Of a stretch of DNA of 36,022 nt, positions 1-8,540 are shown in pieces. The notes under the pieces are model-generated. The model saw nothing but the letters and a program-made list of their open reading frames with translations. It was not told the origin of the DNA and searched no databases. Source of the DNA: an uncultured Porphyromonadaceae bacterium (lineage in GTDB: Bacteria > Bacteroidota > Bacteroidia > Bacteroidales > Muribaculaceae); the NCBI GenBank assembly GCA_937921035.1, contig CALEUL010000034.1:1-36022 (forward strand). The letters run 5' to 3'. How positions within the stretch are numbered: the stretch's first letter is position 1; each line of letters opens with the position of its first letter. The position numbers and the translations under genes are program-made.

Positions 1-2042
1 TATCGCCCAGGCGCATTTCCAGACTGCTGCGGTCGATAGCTATGCCTGTAACCTGCACCGGCAATACATGGACAGTACATTCAGCATATACGCCCGAACC
101 GTCGGTAGCAGTTGCAGTGATAATGGCGCTACCGGCAGAAAAACCGAAAACAAATCCGTATTCATCCACACTCGCAATACTGGAATCAGATGATTTCCAT
201 TCCAACTCCTGCGAAGCCTCAGCCGGGAGAACTTCGGCATAGAGCAGTTCACTGTCGTGCGCATATATCGTTAGCTCCGTGCTCATTTTTATCGACGTTG
301 CCAACGGCGGAAGCACCTTTATCCGGCATTCGCCGCGCATCGCTTTGCCGTCGGTGGTTGTTGCGGTAATTATGGCGTCGCCGGCTTTCAGAGCGGTTAC
401 AAGACCTTTTTTCGTCAACCGTAGCCACATCCGGGGCGTTGCTGCTCCAGCTCACAGCCTGCGCTGCCGTAGCGGGCAACACGGTCGCTTTAAGAGCTGC
501 TGTCTCACTCGGACGCAAGGTTACTTCCGTAGGCTCTACCACCACGCCCGACGACGGTGCGTTCACAACCGATATCGCGCACGTGGCGCTCTTGCCGCTG
601 CCGTCGGTGGCGGCGGCGGTGATTACAGCGTTGCCGAGACCCGTGGCAACCACACGACCGGTATTGTCTACAGTAGCCACAGTCTCGTCAGACGACGTCC
701 AGGCCAATGTGCGGTTGGCGGCATAGTCGGGCTTGACCGTCGCGTTAAGCGTAACAGAACCTCCGGGATAAAGGCTGCATTCCGAACGGTCCAGCGTAAC
801 GGAGGTTACAAGGGCCGGCTCCACCTTTACGGCGCACTCGGCTTTCAGACCTGTGCCGTCGGTGGCGGCAATGGTTATCACGGCATTGCCGGGAGCGACA
901 GCCGTAACTATGCCGGCGGCGCTTACCGTGGCTACGGCGGTATTCGACGAGCTCCACTCGGTGTTAGCCGCCGACGCTGCCGGAACAACGGTAGCCTTGA
1001 GCGTGGCGGTATCGCGCACACGCAGCGAGAGCGACGTCTGGTCCAGTGCTACAGATGTTATCAGTGCCTTGAGAACACGCACCTGGCAGGTTGCCGTAAC
1101 CGAGGAGTTGTCGGCCGATGTAACGGTAACGGTGGCATTGCCTTCCGCCTTGGGCGTCAGGTTGCCCTCGCTGTCCACAGCGACAACCGATGTATTGCTC
1201 GATTTCCAGCTCACGGCCTTGTTGGTGGCGTTGGAAGGATTCACGGTAGCGGTGAGCTTGCCCGTATCGCCAAGATGAAGATCGAGCGACGTGCTGCTCA
1301 GTGTAATTCCGGTTACATCCACCTTGCTCACATTCACGCGGCAGCGGGCCGAACGGCCCGTGCCGTCGGTAGTGGTAGCGGTTACGTAGGCATATCCGGC
1401 GGCGATACCGCGGGCTGTGCCGTCCTCGCTTACGGTTACTTTTGCCTCGTTTGAACTGCTCCACACAACCGTCTGCCCTGCTTCGGCGGGGCTGACAGTT
1501 GCCGTGAGTTTAATTTCGTCGCCAATATGGATATCGGCCGACGAAGGTTCAACCGTTACCGACGTCGCAGGGATTATCAGCGGCATCGTTACCGACGCAT
1601 CCGGCATCAGCGTCTCCCTGCCCGTGGCGTCGGCACTGCGTATTTCCGTGAAACTCAGCGCATAGTCGCCTTTGGTGGCCGTTGAGGCCGGTTTAAGGGT
1701 GATGGAGAACAGTTTGCCGGAGGTTCCGGTGAACGGAGTATTGGAATTGGAGTATATTACGCACTTGTACGACGTGTCCGACACTTTGTTGAGGCGGTAC
1801 GTGTGGTTTGTGGCGCGTTCTTTGTCCAGACTCACTGTAGTGTTCGCCAGGGCTATGCCCTCGGGCAAGGTCATGGTGAACTGCAGAGCTGTGGCGCCTT
1901 CATCGGTTGTGGCGCCGACGGCCAGAGTGGCGTTCTTGCCGGGCGACAGAGTCGGCACCGAGGGAAAATCGAGCGCCGCACGGGCCGCGCCCGCTCCTAC
2001 GAGCAGCGCGGCCATTAATATGATTGACTTTAATAACTTCAT
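1..2042 (-). CDS. Secreted multi-BIG_2 (Ig-like) repeat protein, frameshifted and cut by the window edge
   Basis: This is a predicted exported surface or adhesin-like protein. It starts with a signal peptide (MKLLKSIILM..., A-x-A cut site near residue 22). Residues about 25-155 resemble a cohesin-type beta domain. At least seven Ig-like BIG_2 repeats of about 83 residues follow, each with the pattern VTxVxL, LTATVxPxxA, WxSSN/DxxVATV and GxAxITATxTDGxG. The frame opened at 2042 runs to a stop at 249, but repeat homology breaks at an A6 run (positions 407-412). Skipping one A restores perfect BIG_2 sequence (EKGLVTALKAGDAIITATTT) through position 1 with no stop. So it is either a real frameshift, a slippage or phase-variable site, or a one-base assembly error. 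The C-terminus lies beyond the window. It sits 10 nt downstream of the 680-aa secreted protein gene and is probably co-transcribed with it. No enzymatic domain is visible. Confidence 0.8.
407..412 (-). other. A6 homopolymer frameshift site
   Basis: On the coding strand a run of six A follows GACG. Upstream of it the protein reads ...VATVDEK. In the opened frame the sequence then turns into Arg/His-rich nonsense ending at 249, while the frame reached by dropping one A continues the BIG_2 repeats. A -1 slip would not restore the frame. Only a +1 shift, or the equivalent loss of one A, would. Confidence 0.75.
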
Positions 2043-2052
2043 AGCTTTGCGG

Positions 2053-4095
2053 TTAGCGGATTATGATTTTCCTGTCTCCGATAATATACACGCCGTCGCG
2101 TTCAACCGTCATGGTGTTCACTCCGGCCTTGATTTCGATGCGTCGGCTCATGCCGGACATATCGGTGAAGGTAACGACGGTGTCGGCGGCCGATTCTATC
2201 GTTATCGTATGGCCCTCCACGCTGATATTCAGACCGCTGTCCACTGTCTGCAGTCCGCTTGTGGAATCGTAGACAACAGTCATGCGGCAGTCGCCGAGGC
2301 AGTATAGGTTGCCTTCGGCATCGGAAGCCATGACATTGGTAAGAATCACCTCATATTCGCCGGATGCAGTCATCCTGTCGGCCGCGAGCGCTATGCGTGC
2401 CACGGCATTGTCCTGCGAGGCGCTGTAAGCCTCGGTGGAATACGAAAGCACCCTTGTGGCACCGCTGTGGCGTGCTATGGCAACGGCATGGTCGCCGCAG
2501 GTGGCGCCGGCAACGCTAAGGCCGTCGGCAACGGTTACATCGAACTGTATGCCGCAGTAGCGGGTGTAATCTTCGGGCATAACAAGAATGTCCATGCCGT
2601 CGGCGGCAAGAGCTACGCTGCCGAAACGGAGGTCTTCACCGTAAGCACGTACTTTGGCGGCACGCGAGGCGGGTGCGGTATATTCCAGCACGGCGCCGAC
2701 AACGCCTGTAAGGTCGCCTGCGGTAAGGGCATCGTCGTCGTTAAGGTCAACGGCCTCGAACACAAGCTTGCTGTCGATATCGCCCACTACGCCGCGTGCG
2801 GTTAGCACAACATCGTTCACGGCCAGCGAACCCGAACCGTCGGCATCGCCGCGCAGCGGCACAACCTTGACATGGCACTCGGCACGTGCGCCGTAGCTGT
2901 CGGCGGCGGTGGCCACAACGGTGGCCTCGCCGGTGGCGGTAGCTGTAACGACACCTTCATCGCTTATCGTGATGCAGTTGTCGCCCTCAATGCTCCATAC
3001 AACAGCCTTGTCGGTGGCGCCGGAAGGTGTTACCGTTACGCCGAGCGTTTCGCTGCGGCTCACCTCAAGAGTAAGCTCGCTATGGCTGAGCGTGATTGCC
3101 GTAACGGGGACAAGAACAGTCAGTTCTATCGAACCGCTTACCTCGGTGCCGTCGGTAGATGTCGCAGTAATGGTAACAGTGCCCGGAGCGACGCCGGTAA
3201 CGGTGCCGTCGGCGGCCACGGTGGCCACGGAGGCATCCGACGATGTCCATATCAGATCGGCCTGGAAAGCGTCGGCGGGAGTGATTTCGGCATCTACTTT
3301 AAGCGTGGTGCCTACAGGCACAAGTGCCGATTCTGCGGTCAGGGCAATTGTCTCGACATACAGGTGCGGGATAACACGTGTAACGGTAGTGCCCCATCCC
3401 TGCGGCGAGCGGGCGCGGAAACTCAGCACATATTCGTCGGCCACGGTCGTGGGGAAATCGATGTCTTTAAGTTCCACCTCGGCGTCCGTGCCGCCGGTAA
3501 CCTGTATGGGTGTACCCTTGCCGTAGCCGGGGTCCTCGCCCCAGAAATATTCCGCTCCGGTAATCTCGGCGCTGCGCTCGTCGGGGATGGTAACAGTAGC
3601 CGTTACCGTTGCCGACCATGCGCGGCCCGAACATGTACGGAAGCCTATGGTATGCTGGCCGGGCGCGAGGCCGTCGGTAAGCACATCCACATCTATCATG
3701 CCGCCGGTGGCGCCGAGCGTTGCCGTCAGCGGAGTGCCTTTGCCTACACCGGGGTCCGTGTCCCAGAAATATTCGCCCGACCAGACTGTCGCCTTCGGGT
3801 CGGCCTCTATCATCACGAAATTATATAGCGTCTGCGTCCATCGTCCGCCACTGAAAGCACGCAAGCCAAGCACGTTCATGCCTGGCTTGAGGCCCGTGGC
3901 GTCGAGGGAGAAGCTATGGAAGCCCTCGGCTTCGCCATTGTTTGTCATCCTGCTGGCCCGACCGATTCCGGGGTCGGAATTCCATAAGTATTCGCCGCTC
4001 ACCTGCCCTGTTGCAGGAAGCGCGCCCATAAGCAAGGGGAATAGCAGAATAGCGATGCGACAAAGCCGTAGGCGTGTCCGCATCGTATTATTCAT
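2053..4095 (-). CDS. Secreted protein with EYxW-DPG repeats, BIG_2, dockerin-like and cohesin-like domains
   Basis: This 680-aa exported protein has a signal peptide (about residues 10-30, ending PATG/Q). Three N-terminal repeats follow, starting near residues 35, 108 and 182, each with the core EY(L/F)W-xxDPGxGx(G/A), a pattern I associate with Bacteroidota surface proteins. Two BIG_2 domains occupy about 248-412. A dockerin-like pair of calcium loops is at 416-428 (GDADGSGSLAVND) and 449-461 (VDLNDDDALTAGD). A cohesin-like beta region spans about 485-610. The last 60 residues end in a beta-rich tail (GVYIIGDRKIIIR) like the end domains of type IX secretion or gliding-type cargo. Its ATG overlaps the stop of the upstream beta-helix gene by 8 nt, implying coupled translation. 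It probably acts at the cell surface in binding or assembly. The exact ligand cannot be told. Confidence 0.8.
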   Translation of the reverse strand: MNNTMRTRLRLCRIAILLFPLLMGALPATGQVSGEYLWNSDPGIGRASRMTNNGEAEGFHSFSLDATGLKPGMNVLGLRAFSGGRWTQTLYNFVMIEADPKATVWSGEYFWDTDPGVGKGTPLTATLGATGGMIDVDVLTDGLAPGQHTIGFRTCSGRAWSATVTATVTIPDERSAEITGAEYFWGEDPGYGKGTPIQVTGGTDAEVELKDIDFPTTVADEYVLSFRARSPQGWGTTVTRVIPHLYVETIALTAESALVPVGTTLKVDAEITPADAFQADLIWTSSDASVATVAADGTVTGVAPGTVTITATSTDGTEVSGSIELTVLVPVTAITLSHSELTLEVSRSETLGVTVTPSGATDKAVVWSIEGDNCITISDEGVVTATATGEATVVATAADSYGARAECHVKVVPLRGDADGSGSLAVNDVVLTARGVVGDIDSKLVFEAVDLNDDDALTAGDLTGVVGAVLEYTAPASRAAKVRAYGEDLRFGSVALAADGMDILVMPEDYTRYCGIQFDVTVADGLSVAGATCGDHAVAIARHSGATRVLSYSTEAYSASQDNAVARIALAADRMTASGEYEVILTNVMASDAEGNLYCLGDCRMTVVYDSTSGLQTVDSGLNISVEGHTITIESAADTVVTFTDMSGMSRRIEIKAGVNTMTVERDGVYIIGDRKIIIR

Positions 4096-4909
4096 TTTGA
4101 TTCTCTATTTTAAGTTTTACAGTGATTTTGCCGTCGGTGGGTTTCACGGGTACAAGCGCCTCGGTGATGTGGGGCAGGAACATGGGAATACCCGAAAGGA
4201 CATAGGGAGTAGCACCGCCGAAAGCGCCGCAGTCGCCGCCATGAGTTGCAGCGCCCTTGGCTGCGGAAGTGCTCAGAAGCTGCCACTTGCCGTCGTCGGA
4301 GCCCTCGTTTACAAAGGTATTCTCAACAGTAGCGCCTACATAGTAGTTGTTGGGATAGCCCTTGAACATATCGTCTGTATCTATATAGCGCTCGGCAACA
4401 CTCAGCACATTGTTCTGGATAACGTTATTCTTGCAATCTTTGGAATATATATTGCAACTGTATGGTATTTGATTAACAAATCCATCTTTCGTGTTTATTA
4501 AAATATTATTTCTGATAGTAGAGTTGGTGAACCCCCCAATAATCCATTCATAATTATAACCTACACTGGCAACTATATTATTTTCGAAAATACATCCGGA
4601 ATATCCACTTACAGACCATAATATAATATTATTACGGGCAATATCGTTGTTAGAAAGGCCCAATGAACTTGTAATAAAGCACTGAGTAACCAGATTGTTT
4701 TCTCCGGAACAATGAATTTCTTGAGTTTTACAACGGGAAGCAGTGGCATCGCCTCTTAAATTTATATAGGTTGCATCGCATCCCTCTATTTTAGAGTCCT
4801 TACTTAATGTGGCACTATAAATTATAGAAGCCTGCGATTCTGCCCACTGCTTGTTCTTGTCGAGAAAATAGCCGGTACCGATAATTGTCATATTATCGCG
4901 AGGTAGCAT
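4088..4909 (-). CDS. Parallel beta-helix (pectate-lyase-like fold) protein, N-terminally truncated
   Basis: The 273-aa frame carries repeated NN-rich rungs (for example NNLVTQCFITSS, ARNNIILWSV, FENNIVASV, IRNNILINT, IQNNVLSV), typical of a right-handed beta-helix. Such proteins are usually secreted polysaccharide-binding or lyase-like proteins, but no catalytic residues can be assigned. The ATG at 4909 lies inside what should be a longer protein. A clean signal peptide reads in a different frame from 4964 and stops at 4893. The roughly 80-100 residues that normally precede the first rung are absent. Most likely an out-of-frame internal deletion separated leader and helix, so the present product would be cytoplasmic or not made. 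Its stop overlaps the next gene by 8 nt. Confidence 0.6.
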   Translation of the reverse strand: MLPRDNMTIIGTGYFLDKNKQWAESQASIIYSATLSKDSKIEGCDATYINLRGDATASRCKTQEIHCSGENNLVTQCFITSSLGLSNNDIARNNIILWSVSGYSGCIFENNIVASVGYNYEWIIGGFTNSTIRNNILINTKDGFVNQIPYSCNIYSKDCKNNVIQNNVLSVAERYIDTDDMFKGYPNNYYVGATVENTFVNEGSDDGKWQLLSTSAAKGAATHGGDCGAFGGATPYVLSGIPMFLPHITEALVPVKPTDGKITVKLKIENQNE

Positions 4910-4964
4910 TGCCGGCTACGGCGCCGGCAAGTGCGGCGGCTAAGAGAATAAGATGTTTTTTCAT
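4893..4964 (-). pseudogene. Orphan signal peptide of the beta-helix gene
   Basis: ATG at 4964 opens a 23-codon frame, MKKHLILLAAALAGAVAGNA followed by TSR and a stop. This is a textbook lipophilic signal peptide with a G-N-A cleavage site. It overlaps the start of the beta-helix frame but is read one base out of phase with it, so it cannot export that protein as the sequence stands. I infer it is the original 5' end of the same gene. Confidence 0.6.
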
Positions 4965-5512
4965 GTGGAAAAATAATTTGGTTTAGATTTACACACTACT
5001 CCGTCCGTTTCCCAATAGCGAAGCCTGTTCCAGAGAACAAATAAATTTCAACAAAAAAAAGAATGCGTGGGAAACCATACCGTTGCCCGTTCCAATATGG
5101 AGGCCTTCGCATTGCCCTAATACGTAGAACGAGCAACGCAGAAGCCCACGCAAATTATATATACGCACGATGGCGGCGCGGCATAACGCCGGGCCACCCG
5201 AAGGCGGATATACAATCCAGGGGCATCTATCGCTGCCGGCTCTGAACGTATTATGAGAAAGTTGCGAAGTTTCCATATTTCAGAACGCGCGCTGATAAAC
5301 GCCTTTCAAAAAACTATCCCGCGGCCACTCCTGGCCGCATTTCCACCCGCTCAACCCGTTCACAGTCGGGCTTCTGCATGGTGTTTGGCGTCAAAAATAC
5401 ATATATTTCTCCAAATTCCCCTCACCGTCCGCCATTTTTAACATTAATAATTTTCTTTAACCAAAGCTTAACCCACATATAAAGCCCCCAGGAATGGCCG
5501 GAGGTACACAGA
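4965..5512. other. Intergenic stretch without a supportable gene
   Basis: Short frames exist on both strands, but none has a recognisable domain, start context or codon pattern. The sequence is mixed, with an A+T-rich part at 5395-5480. A possible minus-strand -7 element (TATTTTTG, positions 5392-5399) lacks a well-spaced -33 partner. It could drive the secreted-protein locus through a long leader, but this is weak. Confidence 0.4.
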
Positions 5513-5792
5513 GGCATGCCCCACTTCCTCACGCGCTTTCTGCACCCTCGTCCAAGCTAACCCTTACAGCGGCATGCCGGTGTCAAGCCGTCCCTCTTAG
5601 CTCTTTTTAGCGGATAGCAGAGAGAGAGGGCGTGGAGAGGCATGCCGGAGGCATGCCAAGGCGGCTGAAAGCCGCTTTCAACCCCGGGATAAGCCTTTAG
5701 GCGTTCCCGGGGATATGATCTAATCCCCACTCTTTTCCCGGAGGGAATACACTGACAAGCGCACCCGTGTATTCCCTTCGGGAAATTTCTTT
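5513..5792 (+). repeat. Intergenic repeat, copy 1
   Basis: Positions 5513-5569 recur with one or two differences at 5873-5929, exactly 360 nt later. Positions 5571-5792 recur at 6002-6226. The unit contains a hairpin core (GCGGCTGAAAGCCGC), an inverted GGCATGCC motif used repeatedly, and a conserved segment (TAAGCCTTTAGGCGTT). No protein is encoded, and frames across it are artefacts of G+C-rich repeat sequence. Confidence 0.75.
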
Positions 5793-5872
5793 TCTTCAGG
5801 CACTTTTCCCCCGGAAACGCTGCGCTTATTCCGGGGTTAAGAGCGGCCTATAGCCGCATTGGCATACCTCAC

Positions 5873-6228
5873 GGCATGCCCCACTTCCTCACGCGCTTTC
5901 TGCGCCCTCGTCCAAGCTAACCCTTACAGATGCTTGCCGCTCTTCTTGGCACTTTTTAGCGGATAGCAGAGAGGAGGGTAAGTGGAGAGAGGGGGTAGAT
6001 AGGCATGCCGGTGTCAAGCCGCCCCTCTTAGCACTTTTTAGTGGATAGCAGAGAGGGGGTAAGTGGAGAGAAAGGCATGCCGGAGGCATGCCAAGGCGGC
6101 TGAAAGCCGCTTTCAACCCCGGGATAAGCCTTTAGGCGTTCCTGGGGATATGGGCTAATCCCCACTCTTTTCCCGGAGGGAATACACTGACAAGCGCACC
6201 GGCATATTCCCTCCGGGAAATTTCTTGT
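5873..6228 (+). repeat. Intergenic repeat, copy 2
   Basis: This is the second, slightly rearranged copy of the 5513-5792 element. It carries an extra partial copy of the GGATAGCAGAGAG segment at about 5950-5990, so the block looks like a product of unequal recombination. The GCGGCTGAAAGCCGC hairpin is at about 6096-6110. The same element is found in reverse orientation at 13872-13998. Confidence 0.75.
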
Positions 6229-6254
6229 TCTCAGGCGCTTGCCCCGGAATAAAG

Positions 6255-6448
6255 AATGGCCGGAGGCCATAAATTTAGTTAACCGGGGGCACTTGTGCCC
6301 CCGGACACCCATCAACCAAGTACACAACCCCGGCGGGGTTGCACGCGGACCGATTGCGTCTACAGCCGCCTCCGGGGCTGTAGATTAAGGTTTTGCGTCT
6401 CCCGACGCATGCGTCGGGGGTTAACTAAATTTTTGGCCTCCGGCCATT
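6255..6448. repeat. 30-bp inverted repeat enclosing four hairpins (MITE- or REP-like)
   Basis: The left arm 6255-6284 and right arm 6419-6448 are reverse complements at 29 of 30 positions. Between them lie four independent hairpins: 6283-6304 (10-bp stem, 2-nt loop), 6325-6341 (7-bp stem), 6360-6383 (8-bp stem) and a perfect 18-bp palindrome at 6401-6418. As RNA or a cruciform this is a four-armed structure on a long base stem. It resembles a non-autonomous palindromic element. No transposase is present and no target duplication is obvious. It ends about 90 nt before the higBA promoter. Confidence 0.8.
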
Positions 6449-6537
6449 TCAGGCAGTTCTGCGACGCCATCATTTGCATACTTCGTTTTCCCTCATATGG
6501 CCAAATTCCACCGCAGATTAATTACAAAATTATCAGA

Positions 6538-6569
6538 TTTGCGAATTTGCGAAACTCTCACTATCTTTG
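6538..6569 (+). promoter_or_regulatory. Bacteroidota promoter of higBA
   Basis: TTTG at 6538-6541 and TATCTTTG at 6562-6569 are separated by 20 nt, matching the -33/-7 consensus exactly. Transcription should start near 6575, leaving a leader of about 18 nt. A direct repeat (TTTGCGAA twice, 6538-6553) overlaps the -33 box and is a plausible HigA operator. Confidence 0.75.
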
Positions 6570-6592
6570 CAGTGTTTTAATCACGACGGGAC

Positions 6593-6910
6593 ATGGTAGT
6601 AACATTTGAGCATGAATATCTAAGAACGCTGTACGAGGACGGTAAAAGTCCAGACAAAAAGTACCGCTTTCAACCGGACATAATCAGAAGGTACCAGAAA
6701 GCGATTAATTTCTTGAAAGGCGCGTCCTGTATAGAAGCTCTATGGACAATCCGCTCATTGCAATACGAGGTGCTGTCCGGAGACAAAGCCGGACTTTCCT
6801 CAGTAAGAGTCAACAACCAGTATAGGGTGGAATTTTCGGTTACCCTAAATAAAAAAGAACCGATATTGACTATTTGTAACGTCGTTGAATTGTCGAACCA
6901 TTACAAATAA
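6593..6910 (+). CDS. higB: HigB-family toxin (RelE/ParE superfamily mRNA interferase)
   Basis: This 105-aa protein is of the size and pattern of HigB/plasmid-maintenance killer toxins. An alpha-rich first half leads to WTIRSLQYEVLSGDKAGLSS and then RVNNQYRVEFSV, the conserved beta core with the basic residues that contact mRNA on the ribosome. HigB toxins cleave translated mRNAs and are neutralised by HigA. The start at 6593 follows the predicted transcription start by about 18 nt. The antitoxin gene begins 5 nt after its stop, the toxin-first order typical of hig loci. The N-terminus is somewhat longer than minimal HigB. No residue loss is visible. Confidence 0.85.
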   Translation: MVVTFEHEYLRTLYEDGKSPDKKYRFQPDIIRRYQKAINFLKGASCIEALWTIRSLQYEVLSGDKAGLSSVRVNNQYRVEFSVTLNKKEPILTICNVVELSNHYK

Positions 6911-6915
6911 CAGAT

Positions 6916-7263
6916 ATGGAAATTAAAGTTGAAGGTGTCGCATCCGACATGATAGCCAACAATCTTACTCCGAGTAACGCAATCCATCCCGGAGAGATGA
7001 TAAAGGACGAGATTGAGTTCAGGGGCATATCACAGAAGGCTCTGGCTGCTGAGATTGGACTGCCTGCTTCCGTTCTGAACGAAGTCCTTAATGGTAAGAG
7101 AGCTGTAACGACAGAATATGCACTTCTGCTGGAGGCTGCACTGGGTATAGAAGCAGATTTATGGTTGAAGTTGCAGTCGGATTACAACAAGCAAATTGCA
7201 AAGTCCGACACTTCATTCATGGCACGGCTTGAAAAAATCCGCAAGGTCGCTGCGTTTCTCTAA
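6916..7263 (+). CDS. higA: HigA-family antitoxin (HTH DNA-binding protein)
   Basis: This 115-aa protein contains the HigA signature NAIHPGEMIKDEI, then a lambda-repressor-like helix-turn-helix (ISQKALAAEIGLPASVLNEV, LNGKRAVTTEYALLLEAALG) and the typical DLWLKLQSDYN segment. It should bind HigB and repress the operon from the upstream promoter and operator. A short, variable N-terminal extension (about 20 residues) precedes the conserved part. It is coupled to the toxin gene by a 5-nt gap. Confidence 0.9.
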   Translation: MEIKVEGVASDMIANNLTPSNAIHPGEMIKDEIEFRGISQKALAAEIGLPASVLNEVLNGKRAVTTEYALLLEAALGIEADLWLKLQSDYNKQIAKSDTSFMARLEKIRKVAAFL

Positions 7264-7326
7264 GAATTCGAAATCCCCTCACCTCCCGCCGAGGAATAGG
7301 CTTTATACCGCAAGCACCACTAATTT

Positions 7327-8400
7327 ATGAGAGTTAATCAGGACATGAGTTATCGGTTATGGCTGGCGAATACGGTCAGGGCCAATTTGGCGAACTGCGC
7401 GCGCCTTGCGGAGCTTTGCAGCTGCGAGCTTGACGCCGACAAGGTGTCCGCATATATCACCGATATAGCAGGGAAGAAGAAGCGTGGCGAACGGTCTTCG
7501 CCGTTTCCGGAAGTACTTCGCGGCCGATTGCGTGGCGTGTTTCAGCCAAAACACCTTATGCTCAAGCTTGCTTGTGTGCGCGATGCCGGGACTGCAATCA
7601 GCTATGAGTTTCTGCTTGAATACGGGCTATTCGAGCCTACGGTAGGAATATATTTCGGTATCAAGGCTGTATCCGACAGCGATGTGAGCGATGATGTCTT
7701 CATTGCCCGTGTAGATAATGCCATCGAGACACTGAGCCTGAGTTCCCCGAGACTGTTCTCAGGGCGCCGGCTGCACAGCCGCCCGCTTACCGACAATGCC
7801 GAAAACGGGTCTTACTGGCCGCTGTGGCTGCCAAGTCCGGCCACCAGAGACCTCCGCGACGAGATAATTTTTCTGCGTAAGCTGTACCGGCATTTTATAA
7901 AATCATTCCCGCAGATGACGGTGGAATACGATAATTTCGGGAATTTCATCCCGCAACCATGTACCGCCGCCAAAGGGCCGCTTGCCGAGCTGCTTGAAAG
8001 GATAACAGCCATATTCGCATCCGACGAAAGCACCGTATTGTTCAGAAAATTTATAGAAAACGCCAACCGGGACGGAATCCTCGCCGACTGCGGCAACGGT
8101 CAGTGGGAATTCAACAAACATTGGGGCCTGAACAGCAGAAAACAACCGCTGAAGATGACACAGAAGGCGGCATTCGACCTGATAACCATCCTGTTCACCA
8201 TACTGGCCCAACGGTATCATATTACACGCAGCCGCATAATTCCTTGGAAACAGCTGCGGGCAGTGCTCCTCCACAGCAAATCCAGACCATTCGACGATTC
8301 CTGGCAGCGGCAGAAAGCGCCGTCGTCCGGCACCCCGTATTATCAGCAATGCAAAGCCAAGTGCCTGCAGCTTATGGAACTTTCCATGTCGGATTTATAG
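7327..8400 (+). CDS. Hypothetical protein, 357 aa, accessory region
   Basis: I do not recognise this protein. It has no signal peptide or membrane helix and looks soluble. An Arg-rich patch lies near residues 50-70 (KKKRGERSSPFPEVLRGRLRG), and the tail is basic and Gln/Lys-rich, with two Cys in QQCKAKC. The second ATG (7345, MSYRLWLAN) is an alternative start. No promoter consensus is visible in the 63-nt gap after higA, so read-through from higBA is possible. Its last five codons (ATG TCG GAT TTA TAG) begin a direct repeat whose second copy lies at 9394, suggesting the downstream 1-kb cassette arose by duplication or insertion at the gene's 3' end. Confidence 0.65.
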   Translation: MRVNQDMSYRLWLANTVRANLANCARLAELCSCELDADKVSAYITDIAGKKKRGERSSPFPEVLRGRLRGVFQPKHLMLKLACVRDAGTAISYEFLLEYGLFEPTVGIYFGIKAVSDSDVSDDVFIARVDNAIETLSLSSPRLFSGRRLHSRPLTDNAENGSYWPLWLPSPATRDLRDEIIFLRKLYRHFIKSFPQMTVEYDNFGNFIPQPCTAAKGPLAELLERITAIFASDESTVLFRKFIENANRDGILADCGNGQWEFNKHWGLNSRKQPLKMTQKAAFDLITILFTILAQRYHITRSRIIPWKQLRAVLLHSKSRPFDDSWQRQKAPSSGTPYYQQCKAKCLQLMELSMSDL

Positions 8401-8472
8401 ACTTATTCGGGATGTCGTTGTTTTCGGCAGTCAATGTTTAAGAAGACGTTATTTTTATTATCTACTTTTGTG
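8386..8472 (+). repeat. Direct repeat, copy 1 (3' end of the 357-aa gene)
   Basis: About 88 nt, starting in the last codons of the upstream gene, match 9394-9481 at roughly 85%. Shared blocks include ATGTCGGATTTATAGACTTA and GATGTCGTTGTTTTCGGC, and both copies end in a -7-like box (TACTTTTG at 8463-8470 here). Confidence 0.75.
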
Positions 8473-8501
8473 CGGGCGCTTATTCAACGCCCGCATTTTT
8501 T
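8471..8501 (+). terminator. Rho-independent terminator
   Basis: An 8-bp perfect stem (TGCGGGCG at 8471-8478, CGCCCGCA at 8488-8495) with a 9-nt loop is followed directly by T6. It lies 70 nt after the 357-aa gene. It also starts right at the end of the -7-like box in the direct repeat, so it would sit at the very 5' end of any transcript from that box. Confidence 0.7.
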
Positions 8502-8540
8502 AACCTTAAAATTCCGGATTTACGGATAATATCAACTATT

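Noticed and set aside
4989..5276. 95-codon minus-strand frame upstream of the beta-helix locus
   Set aside because: No domain, low-complexity tail and no start or promoter support.
5513..6228. CRISPR-like repetition
   Set aside because: The repeats are few, long, unequal and contain hairpins. There are no regular short repeats with unique spacers and no cas genes.
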